A stretch of DNA of 53,688 nt from Salinarimonas soli (GCF_008386575.1 NZ_VUOA01000013.1:1-53688), one strand, 5' to 3'; positions 28,171 to 37,323 are shown, numbered from the stretch's first letter. Made by a program: numbers and translations. Notes: generated by a model from the sequence alone, not told the origin.

Positions 28171-29007
28171 CTATTCCTCGTCGTCCGGCGGCCTGACCCC
28201 GGCGAGCCCCAGCCGCCGGCGAAACAGGATGGGGAGGAGGGAGAGCACGCTGATGATCGCGACCGCCGCCATGAGCTGCGGGGTCAGGAGGTCGGAGATC
28301 GCAAGGCTCGGCCCGCAGGAGGCGTGCCCCGCCGCCTGGCAGGCCGCCTGGTCGAGGCGCTCCTCGGACATCATCCGGTCGAGCCCCTCCCCCGCGAAGG
28401 CGAAGGCAAAGGTGACGGGGATGATGCCGAGGAAGGTGGCGGCGGCGAAGTTCGACAGGCGCGCCCCGACGAGGGCCGGGGCGAGGTTGTTGACCCAGAA
28501 CGGGATCACGGGCAGCAGCCGCAGGATCAGGAGATAGGAGAAGGCGTCGCGGCGGAACGCCTTGAGGAAGCGGGTGAGCCGGGGCCCGGCCCGCTTCACG
28601 ATCGCCTCGCCCACCGACGTGCGGGCGGCGAGGAAGATGAGGACGGCACCCGTCGTCGCCGAGACCACGGCGAGCGCGCCGCCGGCGAGCCACCCGAACA
28701 GGAACCCGCCCATCACCGAGAGCCACCAGGCGCCCGGCAGGGAGAGGGACACGAAGAGGACGTAGACGCCGGCATAGCCCAGCGCGGTCAGAAGGGGGCG
28801 CTCGGCCACGAACCCGCGCAGCTGGTCGCGCCGGTCCATGAGGCCCTCGATCCCGATCGATTCGTGCAGGCCCGTGGCGAGGATCGCGGCCGCCAAGAGG
28901 GCGATCCCGACCACGGGAAGGAGGCGCAGCAGCCAGCGCCGGCGCCGCGGCGCGGGGGCCTCGGCGGCCTGCGGAAGGGGGGGATCTCGGGGGGCGTCCT
29001 GGGTCAC
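28171..29007 (-). CDS. TVP38/TMEM64 (DedA-like, SNARE-associated) membrane protein
   Basis: A 278-residue integral membrane protein. After a proline-rich cytoplasmic leader and an RRRRW stop, hydrophobic helices run LLRLLPVVGIALLAAAILAT, then YAGVYVLFVSLSLPGAWWLS, then the family core GGFLFGWLAGGALAVVSATT and AVLIFLAARTSVG. The conserved LLILRLLPVIPFWVNNLAPA segment, with Arg and Pro in the membrane, is the VTT-domain hallmark. GTG at 29007 is chosen; an in-frame extension to 29139 exists. VTT proteins are thought to move or scramble lipids. It heads the operon with the flavoprotein and the kinase. Confidence 0.88.
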   Translation of the reverse strand: MTQDAPRDPPLPQAAEAPAPRRRRWLLRLLPVVGIALLAAAILATGLHESIGIEGLMDRRDQLRGFVAERPLLTALGYAGVYVLFVSLSLPGAWWLSVMGGFLFGWLAGGALAVVSATTGAVLIFLAARTSVGEAIVKRAGPRLTRFLKAFRRDAFSYLLILRLLPVIPFWVNNLAPALVGARLSNFAAATFLGIIPVTFAFAFAGEGLDRMMSEERLDQAACQAAGHASCGPSLAISDLLTPQLMAAVAIISVLSLLPILFRRRLGLAGVRPPDDEE

Positions 29008-29057
29008 GGGGCGGGGCTGATCCTTGGGCGGCGAGGCCGCTCCTGATCGGGATGACG

Positions 29058-29086
29058 TTGACTTATCACAGAGGTTCCGCCATAAG
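29058..29086 (+). promoter_or_regulatory. Candidate promoter for the rpmH-rnpA-yidC operon
   Basis: TTGACT (29058-29063), a 17-base spacer and CATAAG (29081-29086) fit a housekeeping sigma promoter. It points toward rpmH, 122 bases before its start. The region 29008-29207 holds no gene; the extended leader of the TVP38 gene overlaps it on the other strand. Confidence 0.5.
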
Positions 29087-29207
29087 CCGCGCAACGGAGC
29101 GGCGCCCCCGGCGGGCGCTGCCCCTATTTGTGCAGCCAACCATTCGGGAGTAGCGGCGGCGAGGCATCGGGCCCGCGCCGGCCTCCCATGCGACCGGAGC
29201 CAAGGCC

Positions 29208-29342
29208 GTGAAGAGGACCTATCAACCGAGCAAGCTCGTGCGCAAGCGCCGCCACGGCTTCCGTGCCCGCATGGCCACCGTCGGCGGCCGCAAGGTCATC
29301 GCGGCGCGCCGCCGTCACGGCCGCAAGCGCCTGTCGGCCTGA
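29208..29342 (+). CDS. rpmH: 50S ribosomal protein L34
   Basis: A 44-residue ribosomal protein, beginning [18 protein letters not shown] and ending [11 protein letters not shown], which is the full L34 sequence. The start is GTG at 29208, preceded by GGAGCCAAGG. It opens the conserved rpmH-rnpA-yidC block. Two bases of stop and 16 of spacer separate it from rnpA. The product is a structural protein of the large subunit. The small size means it is easily missed by automatic gene calling. Confidence 0.98.
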   Translation: MKRTYQPSKLVRKRRHGFRARMATVGGRKVIAARRRHGRKRLSA

Positions 29343-29358
29343 TCGGACGCCGCGACCG

Positions 29359-29784
29359 ATGCGCGACCCCTCGTCGCGCGCGCCGTCGGTCGGGCGCCTG
29401 ACCAAACGTCCGGACTTCCTGGCGGCGGCCTCGGGCCGCCGCTTTCATACCGAGCGCATGACCGTGCAAGGCCGCGTGCGGACCGGGGCCGACGCCGTCG
29501 GGCTCCGGGTCGGCCTCACGGTGACCCGCAAGGTCGGCCATGCGACCGAGCGCAACCGCATCAAGCGGCGCCTGCGAGAGGCCGTGAAGCAGGCCCTGGC
29601 GGCCTTCGCGGACCGTCCCATGGATCTCGTGGTGATCGCCCGGCGCCCGGCCCTTGCGGCGGATTACACCGTCTTGGTTGACGATCTCGCCCGGGCACTC
29701 CACGTCACGTCGAAGCCGAGGGCCCCCGCCCCGGCCGCGCCGCGCCCCCCCACCGCCTCTCACCACGGAACGCCTCATGCGTGA
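29359..29784 (+). CDS. rnpA: Ribonuclease P protein component
   Basis: The 141-residue basic protein subunit of RNase P, which helps process tRNA 5' ends. The signature is [20 protein letters not shown], where [10 protein letters not shown] is the RNR motif, and upstream [20 protein letters not shown] is the canonical opening. ATG at 29359 ([14 protein letters not shown]) gives the usual distance. The tail is longer and proline-rich ([18 protein letters not shown]). The gene overlaps the yidC start by 8 bases, so the two are translationally linked. No yidD-like small gene lies between, unlike in many bacteria. Confidence 0.97.
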   Translation: MRDPSSRAPSVGRLTKRPDFLAAASGRRFHTERMTVQGRVRTGADAVGLRVGLTVTRKVGHATERNRIKRRLREAVKQALAAFADRPMDLVVIARRPALAADYTVLVDDLARALHVTSKPRAPAPAAPRPPTASHHGTPHA

Positions 29785-31603
29785 GGATAACAAGAACCTG
29801 CTTCTCGCCATCGTGATGTCGGTGGTCGTGCTGCTCGGCTGGCAGTACTTCTTCTCGCCGCCGCCGCAGCGCACGCAGGTGCCCCAAGCGGGCCAGACCA
29901 CGAGCGCGCCGGTTCCGGGCGCGCCGAGCCCCAGCGAGGCGGGCGGTCCCTCCCAGCCCGTGCCGGGCACCCTGCCCACCGCGACCGGCGCGCCGGTCGC
30001 CGAGACCCGCGAGGCCGCGCTCCAGCGCAGCGCCCGGATCGCGATCGACACCCCCACGAAGCGCGGCTCGATCTCGCTGCGCGGCGCGCGCATCGACGAC
30101 GTGGTGCTCAAGAACTACACCGAGACCGTCGACCGCCGCAGTCCGAACATCGTGCTGTTCTCGCCGTCCGGCAGCCCCAACCCCTATTACGCCGAATTCG
30201 GCTGGGTGGCGGCCGGCAACGTGCCCGGGGGCGTGCCCACCTTCGAGACCGTCTGGACCGCCGACCGGCAGACCCTCACCCCCGGCAACCCCGTCACCCT
30301 CACCTACGACAACAGCGGGGGGGTGATCTTCCGCCGGGTGATCGGCATCGACGACAAGTCGATGTTCACGATCAACGACACGGTGGAGAACCGGACCGGC
30401 GAGCCGCTCTCGCTCTATCCCTTCGGCCTCGTCTCCCGCCACGGCCGCCCCACCACGCTCGGCTACTACGTCCTCCACGAGGGCCTGACCGGCGTGCTCG
30501 GCGACCAGGGCCTGCAGGAATACACCTACGCCAAGCTCGACAAGGAGGCGGTGCTGCCGGCTACGGGCGCGCGCACCAAGGCCTGGACGGGCGTGACCGG
30601 CGGCTTCCTCGGCATCACGGACAAGTACTGGGCCGCGGCCGTCGTGCCCGAGCAGACGACGCCCTACCAGGGCAGCTTCACCGTGCGCCAGGACGGCGGC
30701 CGGGAGATCTACCAGGCCAACACGCTCGGCGACGCCCGCACCGTCGCCCCCGGCGCCACGGCGGAGTCGACCAAGCGGCTCTTCGCGGGCGCCAAGGAGG
30801 TCAAGATCGTCGACAGCTACCGCACGTCGCTCGGCATCAAGAACTTCGACCTCCTGATCGACTGGGGCTGGTTCTACTTCATCACCAAGCCCCTGTTCTA
30901 CGTCCTGGACTACTTCTACCACCTGTTCGGCAATTTCGGCGTGTCGATCCTCATCGTCACGGTGATGCTGAAGCTGCTCTTCCTGCCGCTTGCCAACAAG
31001 TCCTACGCCTCCATGGCGAAGATGAAGGCCGTGCAGCCGGAGATGGTGTCGATCCGCGAGCGCTACGCGGACGACAAGATGAAGCAGCAGCAGGCGCTGA
31101 TGGAGCTCTACAAGAAGGAGAAGATCAACCCGGTCGCCGGCTGCTGGCCGGTCCTGATCCAGATCCCGGTGTTCTTCGCCCTCTATAAGGTGCTCTTCGT
31201 CACCATCGAGATGCGGCACGCGCCGTTCTTCGGTTGGATCCAGGACCTCGCCGCGCCGGATCCGACCTCGCTCTTCAACCTGTTCGGCTGGCTGCCCTAC
31301 TCGGTGCCCGCCTTCCTCATGATCGGCGTGTGGCCGATCATCATGGGCATCACGATGTGGCTGCAGATGAAGATGAACCCGGCCCCGCCGGACCCGATCC
31401 AGGCCCAGGTCTTCGCCTGGATGCCGGTGATCTTCACCTTCATGCTGGCCTCGTTCCCGGCGGGCCTCGTCATCTACTGGGCCTGGAACAACTTCCTCTC
31501 GATCTCGCAGCAATATGTGATCATGCGGCGAAACGGGGTGAAGGTTGAGCTCTGGGACAACCTGCGCAGCACCTTCGCCCGCAAAGCGCCCGCCAAGGGG
31601 TGA
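29777..31603 (+). CDS. yidC: Membrane protein insertase YidC
   Basis: A 608-residue YidC/Oxa1 insertase, acting alone or with SecYEG in the inner membrane. The first helix is [21 protein letters not shown] Pro/Ala/Gly-rich linker precedes the large periplasmic P1 beta-domain (residues about 75-370). The insertase core starts at [20 protein letters not shown] and carries the hydrophilic groove region [20 protein letters not shown] and the helical hairpin [19 protein letters not shown]. Later blocks [20 protein letters not shown] and [20 protein letters not shown] finish the family pattern. ATG at 29777 (MREDNKN) matches gram-negative YidC starts and lies inside the last codons of rnpA. Confidence 0.98.
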   Translation: MREDNKNLLLAIVMSVVVLLGWQYFFSPPPQRTQVPQAGQTTSAPVPGAPSPSEAGGPSQPVPGTLPTATGAPVAETREAALQRSARIAIDTPTKRGSISLRGARIDDVVLKNYTETVDRRSPNIVLFSPSGSPNPYYAEFGWVAAGNVPGGVPTFETVWTADRQTLTPGNPVTLTYDNSGGVIFRRVIGIDDKSMFTINDTVENRTGEPLSLYPFGLVSRHGRPTTLGYYVLHEGLTGVLGDQGLQEYTYAKLDKEAVLPATGARTKAWTGVTGGFLGITDKYWAAAVVPEQTTPYQGSFTVRQDGGREIYQANTLGDARTVAPGATAESTKRLFAGAKEVKIVDSYRTSLGIKNFDLLIDWGWFYFITKPLFYVLDYFYHLFGNFGVSILIVTVMLKLLFLPLANKSYASMAKMKAVQPEMVSIRERYADDKMKQQQALMELYKKEKINPVAGCWPVLIQIPVFFALYKVLFVTIEMRHAPFFGWIQDLAAPDPTSLFNLFGWLPYSVPAFLMIGVWPIIMGITMWLQMKMNPAPPDPIQAQVFAWMPVIFTFMLASFPAGLVIYWAWNNFLSISQQYVIMRRNGVKVELWDNLRSTFARKAPAKG

Positions 31604-31610
31604 GCGCTCC

Positions 31611-31812
31611 CTCCCCTGTCCCATGAGGAGAGGGATGCACGAAGTGCCAGGACGTGAGGGGTTGGACGCTGATCACTAGATCGCCAACCCCCTCATGCTG
31701 AGGAGCGCTCGAAGAGCGCGTCTCGAAGCACGCAACACATGCGTGAGCCGGAGGGAGATCCCTGGAGCGCCCTTCGAGGCCCACCTCCGGTGGGCGCCTC
31801 AGGACGAGGGTG
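31611..31812. repeat. Family-3 repeat followed by an inverted family-1 repeat
   Basis: At 31611-31665 lies a family-3 unit, CTCCCCTGTCCCATGAGGAG, AGGGATGCACGAAGTGCCAG and GTGAGGGG. Right after it, 31689-31812 is a family-1 copy in inverted orientation, starting CCCTCATGCTGAGGAGCGC and ending GCGCCTCAGGACGAGGG. Its first 45 bases are identical to the inverted copy at 10139. The repeats separate yidC from the acetyltransferase and no gene is seen between 31604 and 31871. Confidence 0.8.
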
Positions 31813-31871
31813 GAGGGTTGGATCGGCCCAGGCAACGCCCACCCCCGGCAAACGGAACCACGGAGACACCC

Positions 31872-32528
31872 ATGCCCGTGCCCGACCCCTACGACCGCCA
31901 GCCCATCAAGGTCTGGAAGGGCACCGCCTTCCTCAAGGCCGTCGTCGACCACCCCCTCATCGAGGTGGGCGACTACAGCTATTACGACGACGCGCGCGGC
32001 CCCGAGCACTTCGTGGGGCGCTGCGTGCGCTACCACTTCGAGTTCGTCGGCGACCGCCTGATCATCGGCCGCTTCGTCGCCATCGCGACGGGGGTGCAGT
32101 TCATCATGAACGGCGCCAACCACCCCATGGGCGGCTTCTCGACCTACCCCTTCGACATGCTGGGCTTCACCGACGTCCCGGAGCTCACCGCCGGCGACCT
32201 CACGATCCGCGGTGACACGGTGATCGGCAACGATGTCTGGATCGGCCGCGAGGCGGTGATCCTGCCCGGCGTGCGCGTCGGCGACGGCGCCATCGTCGGC
32301 ACCCGGGCCGTGGTGGGCCGCGACGTGCCGCCCTACGCGTTGGTGGTCGGCAACCCGGCCCGCGTGGTGCGCCGCCGCTTCGACGACGACACGATCGCGG
32401 CGCTGCTTGCCATCGCCTGGTGGAACTGGCCGCCCGAGGCCGTCGTCACCCATCTCGACGCGATCCGCGGGGCGGATCTCGCGGCCCTGCGGGCCGCAGG
32501 GCAGGCGATCAAGGGAGGAACCGCATGA
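31872..32528 (+). CDS. Hexapeptide-repeat O-acetyltransferase (CatB/Vat type)
   Basis: A 218-residue xenobiotic acetyltransferase-like protein folding as a left-handed beta-helix. Repeats such as LIIGRFVAIATGV, LTIRGDTVIGNDVWIG and VILPGVRVGDGAIVGT are visible, with the acetyl-CoA/acceptor His in MNGANHPMGG. The C-terminal tail RRFDDDTIAALLAIAWWNWP is the CatB-family mark. The best-known members modify chloramphenicol or streptogramins; those in genomes like this mostly have unknown acceptors. It interrupts the usual yidC-engB order and overlaps engB by ATGA, so the two are translationally coupled. ATG at 31872 is the only start ahead of the first repeat. Confidence 0.9.
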   Translation: MPVPDPYDRQPIKVWKGTAFLKAVVDHPLIEVGDYSYYDDARGPEHFVGRCVRYHFEFVGDRLIIGRFVAIATGVQFIMNGANHPMGGFSTYPFDMLGFTDVPELTAGDLTIRGDTVIGNDVWIGREAVILPGVRVGDGAIVGTRAVVGRDVPPYALVVGNPARVVRRRFDDDTIAALLAIAWWNWPPEAVVTHLDAIRGADLAALRAAGQAIKGGTA

Positions 32529-33178
32529 GCGACCAGGACCCCGATTACGTCGAGATCGGCCGCAAGCTTTTTGCGGGCGAGGCGGAGTTCTTCTGGGCCT
32601 CGGCCAAGGCTGGCGACCTGCCGCCCATGCGCGGGATGGAGATCGCGTTCGCGGGGCGCTCGAATGTCGGCAAGTCGAGCCTCATCAACGCGCTCACCAA
32701 CCGCAACGCCCTGGCCCGCACCTCGCACACGCCCGGCCGCACCCAGCAGCTCAACTTCTTCGACGTCGCCAAGGGCCGCTTCACCCTCGTCGACATGCCG
32801 GGCTACGGCTACGCCGCCGTGTCGAAGGAGAAGGTCCAGGCCTGGACGCAGGCCATCCACGACTACCTGCGCGGCCGCACGAACCTCGCCCGCGTCTACG
32901 TGCTCGTGGACGCCCGGCACGGCCTCAAGGCCATCGACGGCGACGTGCTCGACACCCTCGATTCCTCGGCCGTGTCCTATCAGCTCGTGCTCACGAAGAT
33001 CGACGAGCTGAAGCCCGGCGAGGCCGAGCGCCGCGTCGCCCAGGCCCTGGAGGCCATCAAGAAGCGCGCCGCCGCCTTCCCCGAGATCCTCCCCACCTCG
33101 AGCCGCACGGGCGAGGGCATGGCGGAGCTGCGGGCGGGCGTGGCGCGGCTCCTCACCGAGCGCGGAGCGCTCGCGTGA
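32525..33178 (+). CDS. engB: Ribosome biogenesis GTPase EngB (YihA/YsxC)
   Basis: A 217-residue small GTPase needed for maturation of the large ribosomal subunit. G1 is [15 protein letters not shown], the switch I G2 region is [16 protein letters not shown]3 is DMPGYGYA, and G4 is LTKIDELKP. The N-terminal part [20 protein letters not shown] is typical of alphaproteobacterial EngB. Start ATG 32525 shares four bases with the preceding stop (ATGA), and the stop shares four with the next gene (GTGA). Its setting between yidC and argB is the ancestral alphaproteobacterial order. Confidence 0.97.
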   Translation: MSDQDPDYVEIGRKLFAGEAEFFWASAKAGDLPPMRGMEIAFAGRSNVGKSSLINALTNRNALARTSHTPGRTQQLNFFDVAKGRFTLVDMPGYGYAAVSKEKVQAWTQAIHDYLRGRTNLARVYVLVDARHGLKAIDGDVLDTLDSSAVSYQLVLTKIDELKPGEAERRVAQALEAIKKRAAAFPEILPTSSRTGEGMAELRAGVARLLTERGALA

Positions 33179-33546
33179 GCGGCGCGGACCGCGCGCTGAC
33201 GGCCCTGGCGGGGGTCGCCGGGGTGCTCGGCGTCGCGCTCTCGGCGCGCGCGGCCCATGCCGAGGGCGGCGGATCCCTCGACGTCGCGGCCCGCTTCCTC
33301 CTCATCCACGCGGCGGCGCTCCTCGGCCTCGCGGCGCTCATCGGCGGGGGTGCCCTCCACCCGAGGCTGGGGCGCATCGCGGCCTGGGTGCTCGTCGCGG
33401 GGCTCGCGCTGTTTTGCGGCGATCTCTCGATGCGGGTGTTTCGGGGCGTCGCGCTGTTCCCCTTCGCGGCGCCCGCGGGCGGCATCGGGCTCATGGCGGG
33501 CTGGGCCATGACGGCGCTCGCGGCGCTGGTGCGCCCGCGCCGTTAA
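33175..33546 (+). CDS. DUF423 family small membrane protein
   Basis: A 123-residue protein with about four hydrophobic helices and no known function. The pattern resembles DUF423 (YgdD) proteins: [20 protein letters not shown], then [40 protein letters not shown] and [23 protein letters not shown] at 33175 overlaps the engB stop as GTGA, so it is translated by coupling. It is followed by argB after 74 bases. Membrane location is the only firm prediction. Confidence 0.82.
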   Translation: MSGADRALTALAGVAGVLGVALSARAAHAEGGGSLDVAARFLLIHAAALLGLAALIGGGALHPRLGRIAAWVLVAGLALFCGDLSMRVFRGVALFPFAAPAGGIGLMAGWAMTALAALVRPRR

Positions 33547-33620
33547 GCGCTTCCGGTCGCGCGCCCCATCGGCTAGAACGCCGCCCGACGCCTATCCGCC
33601 GATCGCATCAAGGGATGCCC

Positions 33621-34517
33621 ATGACCGACCCGCTGCCGAACGCGCATGTGCGCGCCGAGATCCTCGTCCAGGCCCTGCCGCACATGCAGCGCTACGACGA
33701 GCAGGTCGTGGTCATCAAGTATGGCGGCCATGCCATGGGCGACCAGGCGGCGGCGGAGGACTTCGCCGAGGACGTGGTGCTCCTGGAGCAGTCGGGCCTC
33801 AAGCCCATCGTGGTCCATGGCGGCGGGCCGCAGATCGGCAAGATGCTCAACCGGCTCGGCATCAAGTCCGAGTTCCAGGCGGGGCTCAGGGTCACCGACG
33901 AGGCCACCGTCGAGGTGGTCGAGATGGTGCTGGCGGGCTCCATCAACAAGCAGATCGTGGGCTGGATCGGCGCCGAGGGCGGCAAGGCCGTGGGCCTGTG
34001 CGGCAAGGACGGCAACATGGTGACGGCCCGCAAGGCCACCCGCACCGTGGTCGACCCCGATTCGCGCATCGAGCAGGCGATCGATCTCGGCTTCGTGGGC
34101 GAGCCGGAGCATGTCGACCGCTCGATCCTCGACGCGGTGCTGAAAGCCGAGCTCATCCCCGTCCTCGCCCCCGTGGCGGTGGGCTCGGACGGGCGCACCT
34201 ACAACGTCAACGCCGACACCTTCGCGGGCGCCATCGCCGGCGCCATGAACGCCAAGCGCCTCCTGCTCCTCACCGACGTGCCCGGCGTCCTCGACAAGAC
34301 CAAGACCCTGATCCCCGAGCTCACGGTCGACGCCTGCCGCCGCCTCATCGCCGACGGCACCATCACGGACGGCATGATCCCGAAGATCGAGACCTGCATC
34401 TACGCCCTGGAGCAGGGCGTCGAGGCCGTGGTCATCCTCGACGGCAAGGTGCCCCACGCGGTGCTCCTCGAGCTGTTCACCGACCACGGCGCCGGCACGC
34501 TGATCCGCCGGGGGTAG
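33621..34517 (+). CDS. argB: Acetylglutamate kinase
   Basis: A 298-residue amino acid kinase that phosphorylates N-acetylglutamate, the second step of arginine synthesis. The nucleotide-binding start [11 protein letters not shown] and substrate block [19 protein letters not shown] are clear. [20 protein letters not shown] carries the acetylglutamate-binding region, and the segment [10 protein letters not shown] binds ATP. ATG at 33621 is chosen because AGGG at 33611-33614 lies six bases upstream; the ATG at 33615 would leave no spacing. The gene ends the rpmH-to-argB run. Confidence 0.97.
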   Translation: MTDPLPNAHVRAEILVQALPHMQRYDEQVVVIKYGGHAMGDQAAAEDFAEDVVLLEQSGLKPIVVHGGGPQIGKMLNRLGIKSEFQAGLRVTDEATVEVVEMVLAGSINKQIVGWIGAEGGKAVGLCGKDGNMVTARKATRTVVDPDSRIEQAIDLGFVGEPEHVDRSILDAVLKAELIPVLAPVAVGSDGRTYNVNADTFAGAIAGAMNAKRLLLLTDVPGVLDKTKTLIPELTVDACRRLIADGTITDGMIPKIETCIYALEQGVEAVVILDGKVPHAVLLELFTDHGAGTLIRRG

Positions 34518-34862
34518 CTCCCCTCTCCCAGGGGGAGAGGGATGCACGACGTCTCCCGGGTAACGGCCCTCCCCTCTCCCATAGGGAGAGGGATGCACGA
34601 CGTGCCAGGGGGTGAGGGGGTACGACGCGGATCCAGTTATATCCCGCCCCGCTGATCCCACCCTCACCCTGAGGTGCGAGCGGAGCGAGCCTCGAACGGC
34701 GCTCCAGGGATCACAGGACGGCTGTGGCAGCGCGGTGCGTGCTTCGAGACGCCTGCTGGCGCAGGCTCCTCAGCATGAGGGGGTTGGGAGATTCCTGGTT
34801 CGGGGTGGTACCCCCTCACCCCCGGCACTTCGTGCGTCCCTCTCCGCCTGGGAGAGGGGAGT
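34518..34862. repeat. Dense repeat cluster between argB and pobA
   Basis: The 351-base gap is almost wholly repeats. Two family-3 units in tandem (34518-34560 and 34568-34621) share CTCCCCTCTCCCA, GGGAGAGGGATGCACGACG. A family-1 copy follows (34660-34784) with stems GCGAGCGGAGCGAGC and GCCTGCTGGCGCAGGC. A family-3 unit in inverted orientation ends the block (34809-34862: CCCCCTCACC, GGCACTTCGTGCGTCCCTCT). It is next to the ends of convergent argB and pobA and may terminate both. No gene is seen here. Confidence 0.85.
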
Positions 34863-34868
34863 CCCCGC

Positions 34869-36041
34869 TCACTCCAGCGGCAGGCCCACATAGTTCTCCG
34901 CCAGCGTCGTGGCAGCGGCGCGGGAGCCTGTCACGTAGTCGAGCTCGGCAATCTGGCGGCGCTCGTCGAAGGGGCTGGCGTCGTCGAAGCGGTGGAGCAT
35001 CTGGGTCATCCACCAGGAGAAGCGCTGGACCTTCCAGATCCGGCGCAGGCAGGTGTCCGAATAGGCGTCGAGCGCGTCGCCGCCCCGCCCGCCATAGAAG
35101 GCTTCCAGCGCCCGGGCCAGCACCGCGACGTCCGCCACCGCGAGGTTCATGCCCTTGGCGCCCGTGGGCGGCACGATGTGGGCGGAGTCGCCCGCGAGGA
35201 AGAGGCGGCCGTAGCGCATGGGCTCGGCCACGAAGCTGCGCATGGCCGTGACGCCGCGCTGGATCAGCGGCCCCTCGTTGAGCCGCCACCCCTCCCCGCC
35301 CGCAAGCCGCCGGTGCAGCTCCTCCCAGATCCGCTCGTCGGGCCACAGCGCCAGGTCCTCGTCGGGGGCGCATTGCAGGTAGAGGCGGCTCACCTCGGGC
35401 GAGCGCATGGAAAGGAGCGCGAAGCCGTTGGGGTGGTTGGCGTAGATCAGCTCCTCGGTGGCCGGCGGGGCTTTTGCCAGGATCCCGAGCCAGGCGAAGG
35501 GATAGACCCGGTCGTAGAGCCGGATCACGCCCCCGGGGATCGCGGGCCGGCAGATGCCGTGGAAGCCGTCGCAGCCCGCGATCACGTCGCAGACGAGCTC
35601 GTCCGAGACGCCCCCGGCCGTGTAGGTGATCCGAGGCCGGTCGGTGTCGAGGTCGTGGACGGCGGCGTCGGAGGCCTCGAACACGATGCGCCCGCCCGCC
35701 GCGAGCCGCGCCTTGATGAGGTCGCGCACCACCTCGTGCTGGCCATAGACCGTGACCGACTTGCCCGTGAGGTCGGCGAAGTCGATGCGGTGGCCCCTGC
35801 CCTCGAACTTCAGCTCGATCCCGTGATGGACGAGGCCCTCCCGCCGGAGCCGATCGCCGACGCCCGCGTCGACGAGAAGCCGCGCGACCCAGTCCTCCAG
35901 CACGCCGGCCCGGATCCGCTCCTCCACGTAAGCGCGGCTTCGCGCCTCGATCACCACGGATTCGATGCCGGCGAGGTGCAGGAGATGGGAGAGCAGGAGG
36001 CCGGCTGGACCGGCGCCGACGATGCCGACCTGGGTGCGCAT
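34869..36041 (-). CDS. pobA: 4-hydroxybenzoate 3-monooxygenase
   Basis: A 390-residue flavin hydroxylase that converts 4-hydroxybenzoate to protocatechuate with NADPH and oxygen in the cytoplasm, feeding the beta-ketoadipate pathway. The FAD motif is VGIVGAGPAGLLLSHLLHLA, the FAD/NADPH motif is CDVIAGCDGFHGICR, and the second FAD motif is RLFLAGDSAHIVPPTGAKGM. The substrate-side segment near DRVYPFAWLGILAKAPPA is the PobA pattern. Length equals that of characterised PobA. It is transcribed away from the radical-SAM gene, and the shared 160-base gap contains a palindrome. No PobR regulator or pca genes are in the window. Confidence 0.95.
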   Translation of the reverse strand: MRTQVGIVGAGPAGLLLSHLLHLAGIESVVIEARSRAYVEERIRAGVLEDWVARLLVDAGVGDRLRREGLVHHGIELKFEGRGHRIDFADLTGKSVTVYGQHEVVRDLIKARLAAGGRIVFEASDAAVHDLDTDRPRITYTAGGVSDELVCDVIAGCDGFHGICRPAIPGGVIRLYDRVYPFAWLGILAKAPPATEELIYANHPNGFALLSMRSPEVSRLYLQCAPDEDLALWPDERIWEELHRRLAGGEGWRLNEGPLIQRGVTAMRSFVAEPMRYGRLFLAGDSAHIVPPTGAKGMNLAVADVAVLARALEAFYGGRGGDALDAYSDTCLRRIWKVQRFSWWMTQMLHRFDDASPFDERRQIAELDYVTGSRAAATTLAENYVGLPLE

Positions 36042-36080
36042 GCGGCCACTCCGGGGATGCGCCGCCGGGGGTGCGGCGCG

Positions 36081-36104
36081 AGATCATTCGTACACGAACT
36101 ATCT
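36081..36104. promoter_or_regulatory. 24-bp palindrome between pobA and the SPL-family gene
   Basis: AGATCATTCGT (36081-36091) and ACGAACTATCT (36094-36104) pair at 9 of 11 positions around AC. The inner TTCGTACACGAA resembles the GTTCG/CGAAC half-sites recognised by IclR-type PobR and PcaU regulators. It lies 40 bases upstream of pobA, so a PobR-type operator is a fair guess. It could also serve the divergent gene. Confidence 0.5.
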
Positions 36105-36201
36105 AACGCCCCGTTTCCCCTTTCAAGCCGCGCGCCTCCCGCCGCCTGCGACAAAGGCCCGCCCGGGCGATCCCGGGGCGGCGCCCGGCCGTTGCCCCTC
36201 C

Positions 36202-37314
36202 ATGTCCGAACCCCAGCTCACCGCGCGGGCCGAGCCCGCCCGCGCCCGCAACGCGCCCAAGCTCTGGAAGCCCAAGCGCCTCCTCGTCACGCCCGCGGCG
36301 CTGGCGTGGGGGCACGGGCGTGGGATCGTCGAGCAGGCCGAGCGGGAGGGCATCCCCGTCACGCGCCTCAAGGTGAACCGCCTGTCCGACCTCACGGGCG
36401 AGGACGCGCGGCGCACCTATGTCAAGGCGAAGTCGACGCTCGCCGTCGTGGTGGCGCCGCCGACGAAGCTGCGCCTCCAGCCGATCCCGCCCAGCGCCGA
36501 CTGGCGCGTCGACCTCGCCGAGGGCTGCCCGGCCCATTGCCAGTACTGCTACCTCGCGGGCTCCCTGAGCGGCCCGCCGGTGACGCGGGCCTATGCCAAC
36601 CTGCCGGAGATCCTGGAGAACCTGTCGGCCTATGCCGGGCGCGGCGCCGTCACCTCGCGCTCGGAGGCGCGGGCGCACGAGGGCACCACCTTCGAGGCCT
36701 CGTGCTACACCGATCCCCTCGGCATCGAGCACCTGATCGGCTCGCTTGCCGCGGCCATCGAGCATTTCGGCCGCTGGGACGCCCCCGTGCAGCTGCGCTT
36801 CACCACGAAGTTCGATGCCGTCGAGCCTCTGCTCGACCTCGACCATCGCCGGCGCACCCGGGCGCGGTTCTCCGTCAACGCCGCGCCGGTCGTCGCCCGC
36901 TTCGAGGGCGGGACGGCGGGGCTCGACGCGCGCCTTGCCGCCATGGCGGCCATGGCCCGCGCCGGCTATCCCGTGGGGCTCACGGTGGCGCCGATCATGG
37001 CGGTGGAGGGCTGGCGCGACCTCTATGCCGACCTTATCGAGCGCGCCCGCGCGGCCCTCGCCGGCATCCCCGATCTCGACCTCACGGCGGAGCTTATCAC
37101 TCACCGCTTCACCCCAGGCTCCAAGCAGGTCCTCCTCGACTGGTACCCCGCGACCAACCTCGACCTCGACGAGACCACCCGCGCCCGCAAGACCACGAAA
37201 TTCGGCTCGCTGAAGTTCGTCTACACGCCCGACGTGATGAAGGAGATGCGCGGCTTCTTCATGGAGAGGCTCGCCGACCGGCTGCCGGAGGCGCGGGTGC
37301 TATATTGGACGTGA
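36202..37314 (+). CDS. Spore photoproduct lyase-family radical SAM protein
   Basis: A 370-residue radical SAM enzyme of the proteobacterial spore photoproduct lyase-like family. The [4Fe-4S] motif is AEGCPAHCQYCYLAGSLSG (Cys-x3-Cys-x2-Cys). The block TTFEASCYTDPLGIEHLIG aligns with the part of Bacillus SplB that carries the hydrogen-donating cysteine, here kept. The C-terminal block TTKFGSLKFVYTPDVMKEM is also like SplB. True SplB repairs spore photoproduct thymine dimers; this organism type does not make endospores, so the substrate may differ. ATG at 36202 starts MSEPQLTARAEPARARNAPK, ahead of the conserved region. It converges on hpnE with a 9-base gap. Confidence 0.88.
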   Translation: MSEPQLTARAEPARARNAPKLWKPKRLLVTPAALAWGHGRGIVEQAEREGIPVTRLKVNRLSDLTGEDARRTYVKAKSTLAVVVAPPTKLRLQPIPPSADWRVDLAEGCPAHCQYCYLAGSLSGPPVTRAYANLPEILENLSAYAGRGAVTSRSEARAHEGTTFEASCYTDPLGIEHLIGSLAAAIEHFGRWDAPVQLRFTTKFDAVEPLLDLDHRRRTRARFSVNAAPVVARFEGGTAGLDARLAAMAAMARAGYPVGLTVAPIMAVEGWRDLYADLIERARAALAGIPDLDLTAELITHRFTPGSKQVLLDWYPATNLDLDETTRARKTTKFGSLKFVYTPDVMKEMRGFFMERLADRLPEARVLYWT

Positions 37315-37323
37315 GCTCCCGCC

